A stretch of DNA of 64,000 nt, taken from assembly GCF_002236105.1 (NCBI RefSeq), contig NZ_NIWU01000003.1, positions 498,501-562,500 on the forward strand. Direction: 5' to 3'. This stretch comes from Pseudomonas umsongensis. Lineage in GTDB: Bacteria; Pseudomonadota; Gammaproteobacteria; Pseudomonadales; Pseudomonadaceae. A program made the translations under genes and the position numbers. Below the pieces are notes generated by a model. The model did not search any database and had not been told where the DNA came from. It was given only the letters and a program-made list of their open reading frames with translations. Positions 37,625-46,186 of this stretch are shown here, in pieces. Each line of letters starts with the position of its first letter. Position 1 is the first letter of the stretch.

Positions 37625-38218
37625 CTAACTCACCTGCTTGGCCAGTTGGATATCCATGTATTCGTAAGCGATCCGTTGTGCCTGCTCGGTGTCGAAAGCA
37701 TCTCCCGACAGCGCGCCGCGCAACCACAAGCCGTCAATCAACGCTGCCAGGCCACGGGCCGCACTGCGCGCTTCGACAAGCGGCAACACGCGGCGGAACT
37801 GGCAGCACAGGTTGGAATACAGACGGTGATCGTTGATCCGCTGCAACCTGTGCAAAGACGGCTGGTGCATGCTGGTAGCCCAGAAGGCCAACCAGGTTTT
37901 CATTGCCGGGCCGTTGACCTGGCTGGCGTCGAAGTTGCCTTCGATGATCACCTGCAGATGCGCCCGCGGGCTGTCATCTGTCAGCGCCAATCGGCGCGCG
38001 GTGACGTTCTCGCTCAGGACGGTCATCAGGTACCCCATGGTGGCGGCGATCAGGCCGTTCTTGTCCTGAAAGTAATGACTGATGATGCCGTTCGAGACAC
38101 CGGCCAAACGGGCGATCAGCGCAATGCTGGCGTCCCCCATTCCGACCTGGTCGACCGCCAGCAAGGTGGCTTCGATCAACTGTTGGCGACGGATGGGTTG
38201 CATACCGACCTTGGGCAT
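37625..38218 (-). CDS. betI: TetR-type choline-responsive repressor BetI
   Basis: A 197-residue regulator. The TetR helix-turn-helix lies at residues about 10-55, with GVSNGIISHYFQDKNGLIAATMGYL as the recognition part typical of BetI. The C-terminal three-quarters binds choline, and release from DNA de-represses the bet genes. Start ATG 38218 follows GGAGATGTGCAAG and gives the family length; ATG 38227 is too far upstream. A 20-base perfect palindrome stands 70 bases before the start, and betT is divergent on the other side. Confidence 0.95.
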   Translation of the reverse strand: MPKVGMQPIRRQQLIEATLLAVDQVGMGDASIALIARLAGVSNGIISHYFQDKNGLIAATMGYLMTVLSENVTARRLALTDDSPRAHLQVIIEGNFDASQVNGPAMKTWLAFWATSMHQPSLHRLQRINDHRLYSNLCCQFRRVLPLVEARSAARGLAALIDGLWLRGALSGDAFDTEQAQRIAYEYMDIQLAKQVS

Positions 38219-38288
38219 CTTGCACATCTCCTTAGGCCTTCCGGCAGACGCAAGACGTCTATCGGTTTGAGGGCCAGTCTATTTTGTT

Positions 38289-38308
38289 TTGATTGAACGT
38301 TCAATCAA
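38289..38308. promoter_or_regulatory. BetI operator palindrome
   Basis: TTGATTGAACGTTCAATCAA is a perfect 20-base palindrome in the 324-base gap between betI and betT. It closely resembles the BetI-binding inverted repeats described in pseudomonads. It is 70 bases from betI and 234 bases from betT, suited to control both. The rest of the gap has only moderately AT-rich promoter sequence. Confidence 0.88.
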
Positions 38309-38542
38309 CAAAGAATAAGATCTGCGACAAATCGTCGCTGCCTACAGATTTTTCCGACGCGTAGCGGCGAAAAAAAACGACTTCCGCAATTGCTCGAAAC
38401 CCACGCGCCACGGCGTTAAAGGGGGTTCGAGCTTTATCGGGTTGTCTTTATATCACCCGCTGGTCGGCTGCCCACTAAGCGATTGGTCGGGTACCTCGTT
38501 TGTCTTGCGTTCTTCTCTCGCACTGCCCGGAGCATCTGTGCC

Positions 38543-40540
38543 ATGAGTTCTGCCTCGCTAATAAAGACCCCACCCGAGAAGGTGACGGTCAACGGTTGGG
38601 TGTTCTACACCTCTACCGCGTTGATTCTGTTGTTGACCGCCATTCTGATAATTGCCCCGCAAGAGGCCGGCAGACTGCTCGGTACGGCGCAAGCCTGGTT
38701 GTCCCGCAGCTTCGGCTGGTACTACATGGTGGTGATTGCCGCCTACCTGATCTTCGTGGTCGGCCTGGCGTTCTCGTCCTACGGCAAGCTCAAGCTGGGC
38801 AGCAAGGACGACACCCCGGACTTCAGCTACGGCGCCTGGGCGGGGATGCTGTTCTCCTCGGGTATCGGCATCTCGCTGCTGTACTTCGGTGCGTCCGAGC
38901 CGCTGGATCATTATTTCAACCCGCCGGAAGGCGTGGCCGGAAGCAACCTGGCGGCACGTCAGGCCGTGCAGCTGACGTTCCTGCACTGGGGCCTGCATGG
39001 CTGGGCGATCTACGCCTTGGTCGGCCTGGCGGTGGCGTACTTTGCCTACCGGCATAACCAGCCGCTGGCGCTGCGTTCGGCGCTGTACCCGCTGGTGGGT
39101 GAGCGTTGGGTCAAAGGCGCGGCCGGTCATGCGGTGGACGGCTTTGGCATGTTCGTGACCCTGCTGGGCCTGGTGACCAACCTGGGGATCGGTTCGCTGC
39201 AAGTGTCGTCGGGCCTGGAAAACCTGTTCGGCATGGAGCACAGCAACACCAACCTGCTGATCGTGATCATCGTGATGAGCACCGTGGCGACCATCGCTGC
39301 CGTGTCGGGTGTGGAAAACGGCATCCGCCGCCTGTCCAACCTCAACATCGTGCTGTTCAGCGGCCTGCTGATTTTCGTGCTGCTGTTCGGCCCGACCCTG
39401 CACCTGCTCAACGGCTTCGTGCAGAACGTCGGTGATTACCTGAACGGCGTGGTGCTGAAGACTTTCGATCTTTATGTGTACGAAGGCGACAGTGAGAAGT
39501 CTGACCGCTGGCTGGGCCTGTGGACCCTGTTCTACTGGGCCTGGTGGATTTCCTGGGCCCCGTTCGTAGGCATGTTCATCGCGCGTATTTCCCGTGGTCG
39601 CACGGTGCGTGAAATGGTTGCTGGCGTGCTCCTGATTCCGCTGGGTTTCACCCTGGCGTGGCTGTCGATTTTCGGTAACTCGGCGCTGGACCTGGTGATG
39701 AATCACGGCGCGGTGGAGCTCGGTAAGACGGCGCTGGAACAGCCGTCCATGGCGATCTACCAGTTGCTGGAGCATTACCCGGCATCGAAGGTGGTGATCG
39801 GTGTATCGATTTTCGTGGGCTTCGTGTTGTTCCTGACGCCGGCGGATTCGGGTGCGGTGATGATGGCCAACCTGTCGTGCAAGGGCGGTAACGTCGACGA
39901 AGATGCGCCGCACTGGCTGCGGATCTTCTGGTCGGTGGTGATCACCCTGGTGACCATTGGCCTGCTGTTCGCCGGTAACTTCGAAGCCATGCAAACCATG
40001 GTGGTTCTGGCCGGCTTGCCGTTCTCGGTGGTGTTGGTGTTCTTCATGTTCGGCTTGCACAAGGCCATGCGCCAGGACGTGCAGATCGAACAGGAGCAGG
40101 CGGAGTTGGCAGCGCGCGGTCGTCGTGGCTTCAGCGAGCGTTTGACGCAGCTGGACCTGCAGCCGAGCCAGTCGGTGGTACAACGCTTCATGGATAAGCA
40201 TGTGAGCCCGGCATTGCAGGATGCGACGACGCAAATGCGTGCCCAAGGCCTCGAAGTGCAGACGCTGCTGGGCAAATCCAAGCGCTGCATGGGAGTGCGG
40301 GTCGAGATGGAAGAGGGCAACCCTTTTGTCTACGAAGTCAGCCTGGATGGGTATCTGGCCACTCCAACCGAGTCAGCCCAGTCCGATGAGGCGCGTCAGC
40401 GTTACTACCGCGCCGAGGTGTACCTGCACAACGGTAGCCAGGACTACGACCTGATGGGTTTCACCCAGGATCAGATCACCCGTGACGTGCTCGATCAGTT
40501 TGAAAGCCATCGCCAGCTGCTTGGCCGGGTGTATAGCTGA
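38543..40540 (+). CDS. betT: BCCT-family choline transporter BetT
   Basis: A 665-residue secondary transporter with twelve membrane helices and a long cytoplasmic C-terminus of about 130 residues (from about 535). The BCCT signature FYWAWWISWAPFVGMFIARISRGRTVREM and the ASEPLDHYF / GIGISLLYFGAS segments are clear. It imports choline with sodium or protons; the long tail is the osmosensing form found in betT1-type proteins. The frame opens 20 codons earlier, but ATG 38543 with GGAG upstream gives MSSASLIKTPPEKVTVNGWVF. It is divergent from betI and shares its operator region. Confidence 0.95.
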   Translation: MSSASLIKTPPEKVTVNGWVFYTSTALILLLTAILIIAPQEAGRLLGTAQAWLSRSFGWYYMVVIAAYLIFVVGLAFSSYGKLKLGSKDDTPDFSYGAWAGMLFSSGIGISLLYFGASEPLDHYFNPPEGVAGSNLAARQAVQLTFLHWGLHGWAIYALVGLAVAYFAYRHNQPLALRSALYPLVGERWVKGAAGHAVDGFGMFVTLLGLVTNLGIGSLQVSSGLENLFGMEHSNTNLLIVIIVMSTVATIAAVSGVENGIRRLSNLNIVLFSGLLIFVLLFGPTLHLLNGFVQNVGDYLNGVVLKTFDLYVYEGDSEKSDRWLGLWTLFYWAWWISWAPFVGMFIARISRGRTVREMVAGVLLIPLGFTLAWLSIFGNSALDLVMNHGAVELGKTALEQPSMAIYQLLEHYPASKVVIGVSIFVGFVLFLTPADSGAVMMANLSCKGGNVDEDAPHWLRIFWSVVITLVTIGLLFAGNFEAMQTMVVLAGLPFSVVLVFFMFGLHKAMRQDVQIEQEQAELAARGRRGFSERLTQLDLQPSQSVVQRFMDKHVSPALQDATTQMRAQGLEVQTLLGKSKRCMGVRVEMEEGNPFVYEVSLDGYLATPTESAQSDEARQRYYRAEVYLHNGSQDYDLMGFTQDQITRDVLDQFESHRQLLGRVYS

Positions 40541-40585
40541 GTTGTGAAGTGATGCGGTGCAAGTTGCTGCACCGCAGCTCTCATT

Positions 40586-40717
40586 GTGGCGAGGGGATTT
40601 ATCCCCGTTGGGCTGCGAAGCAGTCCTAAAACCTTTCACTGTGATCTATCTGACACACCGAGTTGTCTGGTTTTTGGGGCCGCTTCGCGACCCAACGGGG
40701 ATAAATCCCCTCGCCAC
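40586..40717. repeat. Inverted repeat, GTGGCGAGGGGATTTATCCCC family, copy 2
   Basis: The same terminal arms as at 35931-36060 (left GTGGCGAGGGGATTTATCCC), with inner TGGGCTGCGAAGCAGTCC / GGGCCGCTTCGCGACCC dyads. It lies in the convergent gap between betT and cbcV. Confidence 0.9.
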
Positions 40718-40770
40718 AGGAATCCCCTTTCCACAGTTGTCAGTGTCCCAAGTCCAAAAGATGTACCAAC

Positions 40771-40800
40771 AAAAACGCCGCGATCTCTCGCGGCGTTTTT
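40771..40800 (-). terminator. Rho-independent terminator of the cbc operon
   Basis: A near-symmetric stem AAAAACGCCGCGA / TCGCGGCGTTTTT with a small loop, 12 bases after the cbcV stop on the minus strand. Because both sides carry A5/T5 it could also act on betT transcripts from the other side. Confidence 0.9.
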
Positions 40801-40812
40801 GTGTCTGCTGCC

Positions 40813-41991
40813 TTAGCCCAGGTTCTTGCCGAGCAGCGCGTGGTACAGCTCGCTGTCGCCGAGAATCCCGACCACTTTGTTGTTGTCGTGCAACACCAGT
40901 TTGTTGCCGGTCTGATAACGAATCTGCAGTGCGTCGCGCATGCCGATGTTGGAATCCACCAGCGTCGGCCGGCGGCCCAGGCCTTCGACCGCCTGACCTG
41001 GAATCCAGTTCTGCAGGTCCAGGCTCGCACCGTTCTGGCGTGCGCCCTTGATGGTGTTGCCTTCGGCGAGGTCAAGCCACGAATCGCCGCCCGGATCGAG
41101 GCACACCGAGCCGTTGATGCGCTTGCAGTTGTCCAGGGTGCGCATCAGGCTGCGCCCGCACAGTACGTTCAGCGGGTTGGTGTGGGCGACGAAGGTCCGC
41201 ACGTAGTCGTCCGCAGGGTTGAGGACGATTTCTTCGGGCTTGCTGTACTGGATGATCCGGCCGTCTTTCATGATCGCGATACGGCTGCCGAGCTTCAGGG
41301 CTTCATCGAGGTCGTGGCTCACGAACACGATGGTCTTGCTCAGCTTGCGTTGCAGCTCCAGCAGTTCGTCCTGCAGGCCCTGGCGGATCAGCGGGTCGAG
41401 TGCCGAGAACGGTTCGTCCATCAGCAGGATGTCGGCGTCCATCGCCAGCGCACGGGCCAGGCCCACACGTTGCTGCATGCCACCGGACAGCTCATCGGGT
41501 TTCTTGTTGCGCCATTGGGTCAGGCCCACCAGCTCAAGTTTTTCATCGACCAGTTTCCGGCGTTCCTTCTCCGGACGGCCCTGCATTTCCAGGCCGAAGC
41601 TGATGTTCTCGCGCACCGTCAGCCAAGGCATCAGGGCGAACTTCTGGAACACCATCGCAATGCGCTTGGTGCGCATCATTTTCAGCTCGGCGGCGGAGCA
41701 GGACGCGATGTTGATCTGCTTGCCTTCGTGCTCGACGAACAGCTTGCCACGGCTGACGGTGTTGAGACCGTTGATGCAACGCAGCAGGCTGGACTTGCCG
41801 GAGCCGGACAGGCCCATCAGCACGCAGATTTCACCTTTTTCGATATCCAGGCTGGCCTTTTCGACGCCAACGATTTGCCCGGTCTTTTTCAGGATCTCGC
41901 TGCGGGTCAAGCCTTGATCGAGAAGTTTCAGTGCTTCGCGTGGATCCTTGGTGAAGATCACGTCGACGTCTTCGAAGCGAATTATGCTCAT
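40813..41991 (-). CDS. cbcV: Choline ABC transporter ATP-binding protein CbcV
   Basis: A 392-residue ATPase of the quaternary-amine (ProV/OpuA) type. Walker A GLSGSGKSS (residues about 59-67), signature LSGGMQQRVGLARA, Walker B ILLMDEPFSALD and the switch His in VFVSHDLDEAL are all intact. The C-terminal part from about residue 280, with LVLHDNNKVVGILGDSELYHALLGK, is CBS-like and may sense ionic strength or nucleotide. It powers uptake of choline, betaine or carnitine delivered by CbcX or CaiX through CbcW. Its start overlaps the cbcW stop by four bases. Confidence 0.95.
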   Translation of the reverse strand: MSIIRFEDVDVIFTKDPREALKLLDQGLTRSEILKKTGQIVGVEKASLDIEKGEICVLMGLSGSGKSSLLRCINGLNTVSRGKLFVEHEGKQINIASCSAAELKMMRTKRIAMVFQKFALMPWLTVRENISFGLEMQGRPEKERRKLVDEKLELVGLTQWRNKKPDELSGGMQQRVGLARALAMDADILLMDEPFSALDPLIRQGLQDELLELQRKLSKTIVFVSHDLDEALKLGSRIAIMKDGRIIQYSKPEEIVLNPADDYVRTFVAHTNPLNVLCGRSLMRTLDNCKRINGSVCLDPGGDSWLDLAEGNTIKGARQNGASLDLQNWIPGQAVEGLGRRPTLVDSNIGMRDALQIRYQTGNKLVLHDNNKVVGILGDSELYHALLGKNLG

Positions 41992-42833
41992 GCGTCACCC
42001 CCTACTTTCGCGTCGGGTTGTTTGCAGATACGGTCGAGCATGATCGCCAGCAGTACGATCGCCAGGCCCGCTTCGAAGCCCAGGGCGATATCAGCAGTGT
42101 TCAGTGCGTTGACCACCGGTTTACCCAGTCCGTCGGCGCCCACCAGTGCCGCAATCACCACCATCGACAGCGACAGCATGATGCACTGGGTGATGCCGGC
42201 CGCGATGCTCGGCATGGCGTGGGGCAGTTCTATCCGTGTTAGTAGCTGGCGACGCGAGCAGCCAAAGGCCTTGCCGGCGTCCATCAGTTCTTGCGGGACA
42301 TCGCGGATGCCCAGGTAGGTCAGGCGGATCGGCGCGGCGATGGCGAATACCACCGTGGAGATCAGGCCTGGCACCACACCCAGCCCGAAGAGGGTCAGGG
42401 TAGGAATGAGGTAAACGAAGGTCGGTACGGTCTGCATCAGATCGAGTACCGGACGCATAAAAGTGTAGAACATTGGCTTGTGCGCCGCGACGATGCCCAG
42501 TGGCACGCCGATGACCACGCAGACCAGGGTGGCAAACAGCACCTGGGCCAGGGTCTCCATGGTTTCCTGCCAGTACCCCAGGTTGAGGATCAGCAGAAAG
42601 GAGGCGATGACGAAAGCGGTCAGCCCCCATTTGCGCTGGATGAAGTGGGCCAGGAGGGCGATGAGGCCGATCAGTGCCAGCGGGTTGAACCAGGTCAGCG
42701 CGAAAGTCACGCCGTGGATCATCGTTTCCAGCGTCACGGCAATGGCGTCGAAGGTGTTGGCGCCGTGTTGCGTCAACCATTCGACAAAGCTCGCGATGTG
42801 CTGGCCTAAAGGGATTTTCTGATCAATCAGCAT
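41988..42833 (-). CDS. cbcW: Choline ABC transporter permease CbcW
   Basis: A 281-residue inner membrane permease with about six or seven helices. The EAA loop is RLTYLGIRDVPQELMDAGKAFGCSRRQLLTRIELPHAMPSIAAGI (around residues 175-220), contacting CbcV. The protein ends in DRICKQPDAKVGGDA. ATG 42833 was preferred over ATG 42851 because it gives MLIDQKIPLGQHIASFV, the usual opening of the ProW/CbcW branch. It lies between cbcX and cbcV in a tight operon, with a 77-base gap upstream. Confidence 0.94.
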   Translation of the reverse strand: MLIDQKIPLGQHIASFVEWLTQHGANTFDAIAVTLETMIHGVTFALTWFNPLALIGLIALLAHFIQRKWGLTAFVIASFLLILNLGYWQETMETLAQVLFATLVCVVIGVPLGIVAAHKPMFYTFMRPVLDLMQTVPTFVYLIPTLTLFGLGVVPGLISTVVFAIAAPIRLTYLGIRDVPQELMDAGKAFGCSRRQLLTRIELPHAMPSIAAGITQCIMLSLSMVVIAALVGADGLGKPVVNALNTADIALGFEAGLAIVLLAIMLDRICKQPDAKVGGDA

Positions 42834-42910
42834 GGTAGTGAACGTCCGCATGCAAGGAAATTAACAGCCCGGACGGCGTGAGCCGCCCGGCATAAGCGAT
42901 GCTCCCCGAT

Positions 42911-43858
42911 TCAAGGCGCGAGTTTGGCTTTCACGGCCTCCAGGCCTGGTTTACCGTCAATGGTGGTCACGCCAGCGAGCCAGGTATCGAGCACCTGTGG
43001 ATTCTTTTTCAGCCAGGCCTTGGCGGCCGCGTCAGGCTTCATCTTGTCGTCCAGGATGTTGCCCATCAGTTCGCTCTCCATGTCGACAGTGAACTCCAGG
43101 TTTTTCAGCAGTTGGCCCACGTTGCTGCACTCCTCGGCGTAACCCTTGCGGGTGTTGGTCGCCACGGTGGCAGCACCGAAATCCGGGCCAAAGAAATCGT
43201 CGCCGCCGGTCAGGTATTGAATCTTGAAGCGCTTGTTCATCGGGTGCGGCGCCCAGCCGAGGAAGACCACGGCGGTGTCGCGTTTCTGTGCGCGGTCGAC
43301 CTGGGAGAGCATCCCCGCTTCGCTGGATTCGACGACCTTGAAGCCTGCGTCCTTGAGGCCGAAGGCGTTCTTGTCGATCATGCTCTGGATCAGGCGGTTG
43401 CCGTCGTTGCCGGGCTCGATGCCGTAGATCTTGCCGTCCAGTTCCTTCTTGAACTTGGCGATGTCGGCAAAATCATGCAGCCCTTTGTCGTACAGGGCTT
43501 GTGGCACGGCGAGGGTGTATTTGGCGCCCTTGAGGTTGGTGCGCACGGTTTCCACGGTGCCGGCGTCGCGGTAGGCCTTGATGTCGTTTTCCATGGTCGG
43601 CATCCAGTTACCGAGGAACACGTCCATGTTCTTCCCGTCGGCCAGGGACTTGTAGGTCACGGGCACGGAAATCATGGTGGTCTTGGTCTTGTAGCCGAGG
43701 GCGTTGAGCACGACGCTGGTGGTGGCGGTCGTTGCGGTGATGTCGGTCCAGCCGACATCGGAGAAGTTTACGGTGCTGCATTGAGCCGGTTCGGCGGCTT
43801 GCGCCATAACCGGCAGACTAAGCAGGGCGGCCAACAACAACGACGGGGAACCTTTCAT
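42911..43858 (-). CDS. cbcX: Choline-binding periplasmic protein CbcX
   Basis: A 315-residue substrate-binding protein with a signal peptide cut at AQAAEPAQC. The mature part has NFSDVGWTDITATTATTSVVLNALGY at the start, the MDVFLGNWMPTME element and VVFLGWAPHPMNKRF; the Trp and Tyr residues supply the aromatic cage for a quaternary amine as in ChoX-type proteins. Start ATG 43858 follows AAGGAGTCC; the frame reaches 43 codons further without signal-like sequence. It heads the cbcXWV operon and is divergent from sdaB. Confidence 0.95.
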   Translation of the reverse strand: MKGSPSLLLAALLSLPVMAQAAEPAQCSTVNFSDVGWTDITATTATTSVVLNALGYKTKTTMISVPVTYKSLADGKNMDVFLGNWMPTMENDIKAYRDAGTVETVRTNLKGAKYTLAVPQALYDKGLHDFADIAKFKKELDGKIYGIEPGNDGNRLIQSMIDKNAFGLKDAGFKVVESSEAGMLSQVDRAQKRDTAVVFLGWAPHPMNKRFKIQYLTGGDDFFGPDFGAATVATNTRKGYAEECSNVGQLLKNLEFTVDMESELMGNILDDKMKPDAAAKAWLKKNPQVLDTWLAGVTTIDGKPGLEAVKAKLAP

Positions 43859-44296
43859 GGATGGACTCCTTGGTGTTTTTTTTGGCAGTAGTTTCCGACT
43901 GGAACCACCGCACTTATAGGTTGCGGTTGGATGGCGTTCTGGAGACATCTCTACCACGGCGCCTTGCAATCGAGTCGTTACGATCATGTACCAGTGAAAA
44001 TCTGACGCCTACAGGGTGCGTCGTAACCAGTACAGGGATGGTCGCATCCAGTGTCGGTGACGTCGTTTACAGATTTTTTCAGCCTCTTTTGTCCGTCTGA
44101 GCCGCAAAAAAACGGCGAAAACACGACGTGAAAGACACGCGGCGTTCGTGGACATGAGTGCGTCGGTGTGAGACGTCGAACGACAGGATAAAAGCCTGAT
44201 GATGCGGCCATCACGACGGATTGCAGCTTGAGCGTAGCAGCTCCGTCACCGGGCGCTTCTGCGCCTGGAGTTGGCACATCCAGGAGTCCGGCAGTA
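43859..44296. promoter_or_regulatory. Divergent promoter region of cbcXWV and sdaB
   Basis: A 438-base region with no gene. It holds GACGTCGTTT at 44059-44068, identical to a 10-mer at 46035-46044 before gbdR. Both flanking genes belong to the GbdR regulon in P. aeruginosa, so a GbdR site is expected here, but no consensus could be confirmed. Confidence 0.5.
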
Positions 44297-45673
44297 ATGG
44301 CTATCAGTGTTTTCGACCTGTTCAAAATCGGCATCGGCCCTTCCAGTTCACACACCGTGGGGCCTATGCGGGCCGCGGCGCTGTTCGTGCAGGGCTTGCG
44401 CGAACGCGGGCAGCTTGAGCAGGTTCGGCGCGTCGAAGTGCAGCTTTTTGGTTCGCTGTCGGCTACCGGCATCGGCCACGGCAGCGACAACGCGGTGATC
44501 ATGGGCTTGATGGGGGAGTGGCCGGACGCGATCGATCCGTCGCAAATCGGCATCCGCATCGCCACCCTGCGCGAAACCGACACGCTGTTACTCGATGGCC
44601 GCCAGCCGGTGCCGTTCATCTGGGCTCGGGATATGCGCCTGATCGACGAAAACCTGCCATTCCATCCCAATGCCATGACCCTGATTGTCGAGGGCGATGA
44701 CGGCGAGTTGCATCGCGACACCTACTATTCGGTGGGTGGCGGTTTTGTCGTCGATGAGGCACAAGCCAGCAGCGGGGTGGTCGACATGGATCACACCGAA
44801 CTGCCGTACGATTTTTCCAGCGCTGCCGAGCTGCTGGAGTTGTGTAAAAAGCACAACCTGCGCGTGGCCGAATTGATGATGGCCAACGAGAAGGTGTGGC
44901 GCAGCGAAGAGGAAATCCGCAGTGGCCTGATGCACCTGTGGCGCGCCATGCAGGATTGCGTCGAACAAGGCCTCAAGCACGAGGGCATCCTGCCCGGCGG
45001 GCTGAACGTGCGCCGTCGCGCGGCGAAATTGCATCGCAGCTTGCAGGAGCTGAACAAGCCCAACGTGATCGGCTCGACGCTGAGCGCCATGGAGTGGGTC
45101 AACCTGTTCGCCCTGGCGGTCAACGAAGAGAACGCCGCTGGTGGGCGCATGGTCACGGCACCGACCAATGGCGCGGCCGGGATCATCCCGGCGGTGCTGC
45201 ACTACTTCATGAAGTTCAGCGAGGACGTGACCGACGCCAATGTCGTCGACTACATGCTCGGCGCGGCTTCGGTCGGGATCCTGTGCAAGAAGAACGCCTC
45301 GATCTCCGGTGCCGAAGTCGGTTGCCAGGGCGAAGTCGGCTCGGCCTGCGCCATGGCGGCCGCGGGCTTGGCAGAAATTTTGGGCGCCACACCGGAACAA
45401 CTGTGCAACGCGGCGGAAATCGGCCTGGAGCACAACCTGGGGCTCACGTGTGACCCGGTGGGCGGCCTGGTGCAGGTGCCGTGCATCGAGCGCAACGCGA
45501 TTGCCGCGGTGAAGGCGATCAATGCGGCGCAGATGGCATTGCGCGGCGATGGCCAGCACTTTATCTCCCTGGACCGGGTGATCCGCACGATGCGCGATAC
45601 CGGGGCCGATATGCATGACAAGTATAAAGAGACGTCGCGGGGTGGGTTGGCTGTCAGCGCGGTTGAGTGCTGA
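44297..45673 (+). CDS. sdaB: L-serine ammonia-lyase (iron-sulphur type)
   Basis: A 458-residue single-chain serine dehydratase that turns L-serine into pyruvate and ammonia. FKIGIGPSSSHTVGPMRAA is the N-terminal substrate loop. The Fe-S cysteines are in GCQGEVGSACAMAAAG and CDPVGGLVQVPCIERNA, and GSDNAVIMGLMGEWPD belongs to the beta domain. Serine is the end product of the betaine-dimethylglycine-sarcosine-glycine route, which explains its place between cbcX and gbdR. ATG 44297 follows AGGAG; the frame reaches 23 codons further upstream without a site. Confidence 0.95.
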   Translation: MAISVFDLFKIGIGPSSSHTVGPMRAAALFVQGLRERGQLEQVRRVEVQLFGSLSATGIGHGSDNAVIMGLMGEWPDAIDPSQIGIRIATLRETDTLLLDGRQPVPFIWARDMRLIDENLPFHPNAMTLIVEGDDGELHRDTYYSVGGGFVVDEAQASSGVVDMDHTELPYDFSSAAELLELCKKHNLRVAELMMANEKVWRSEEEIRSGLMHLWRAMQDCVEQGLKHEGILPGGLNVRRRAAKLHRSLQELNKPNVIGSTLSAMEWVNLFALAVNEENAAGGRMVTAPTNGAAGIIPAVLHYFMKFSEDVTDANVVDYMLGAASVGILCKKNASISGAEVGCQGEVGSACAMAAAGLAEILGATPEQLCNAAEIGLEHNLGLTCDPVGGLVQVPCIERNAIAAVKAINAAQMALRGDGQHFISLDRVIRTMRDTGADMHDKYKETSRGGLAVSAVEC

Positions 45674-45688
45674 AATCCAGTCGGCCCA

Positions 45689-45752
45689 TTCGCGAGCAGG
45701 CTCGCTCCCACATTGAAATGCAATCCACTGTGGGAGCGAGCCTGCTCGCGAA
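45689..45752. repeat. REP inverted repeat, TTCGCGAGCAGGCTCGCTCCCACA family
   Basis: Perfect 24-base arms (left TTCGCGAGCAGGCTCGCTCC...) with a 16-base spacer, 15 bases after the sdaB stop. Confidence 0.92.
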
Positions 45753-46074
45753 GGCGGCAGACCAGTCAAAACTGCGCGTTAAGTGAACACGTAATACCTG
45801 ATGCGCCTCCTTTTGGCGCGTCGCTAACAGATAAGTACCTGACCTCAAAATCAGGTCCTCCCCATCCCGGACCACCCGTCACCCCGTGCCTGCGGTGACA
45901 CTCTTACAGAGCTCCCTGTAGCCCTGTTCCCACAAGTGCTACCGTTTTGCTCAAACGCAACGGGGCAGAGCGCTTGCAGCCATTGATGGCACTTATAACC
46001 CTTACTCCCTGCGCGTCATATATAGACACATTCCGACGTCGTTTTTAGGAGTTATTGAACGCGTATTCAAATTT

Positions 46075-46090
46075 AGGCATGGCATTTGCT
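46075..46090 (+). promoter_or_regulatory. Sigma-54 promoter of gbdR
   Basis: AGGCATGGCATTTGCT matches the -24/-12 consensus TGGCACG-N4-TTGCW at all key positions, with GG and GC exactly ten bases apart. It predicts a start near 46101 and an 85-base leader. The 513-base gap (45674-46186) otherwise has a REP element and GACGTCGTTT at 46035-46044. RpoN dependence through NtrC or CbrB is reported for gbdR of P. aeruginosa. Confidence 0.75.
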
Positions 46091-46186
46091 CTGTCATTAC
46101 AAAGCCCGTCTCCCATGCGAGAACGATGGCAATAACAAGAGCCTCCGCCTGAGGCCATCACCCGCTTTGTGTGAGGAGATACTGCG

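Noticed and set aside
38558..40246. 562-codon open frame on the minus strand opposite betT
   Set aside because: Antisense of membrane-helix codons; no start signal and low complexity.
45780..45900. Possible tRNA-like hairpins upstream of gbdR
   Set aside because: Some stems can be drawn but there is no T-loop, anticodon arm or CCA-consistent acceptor; not a tRNA.
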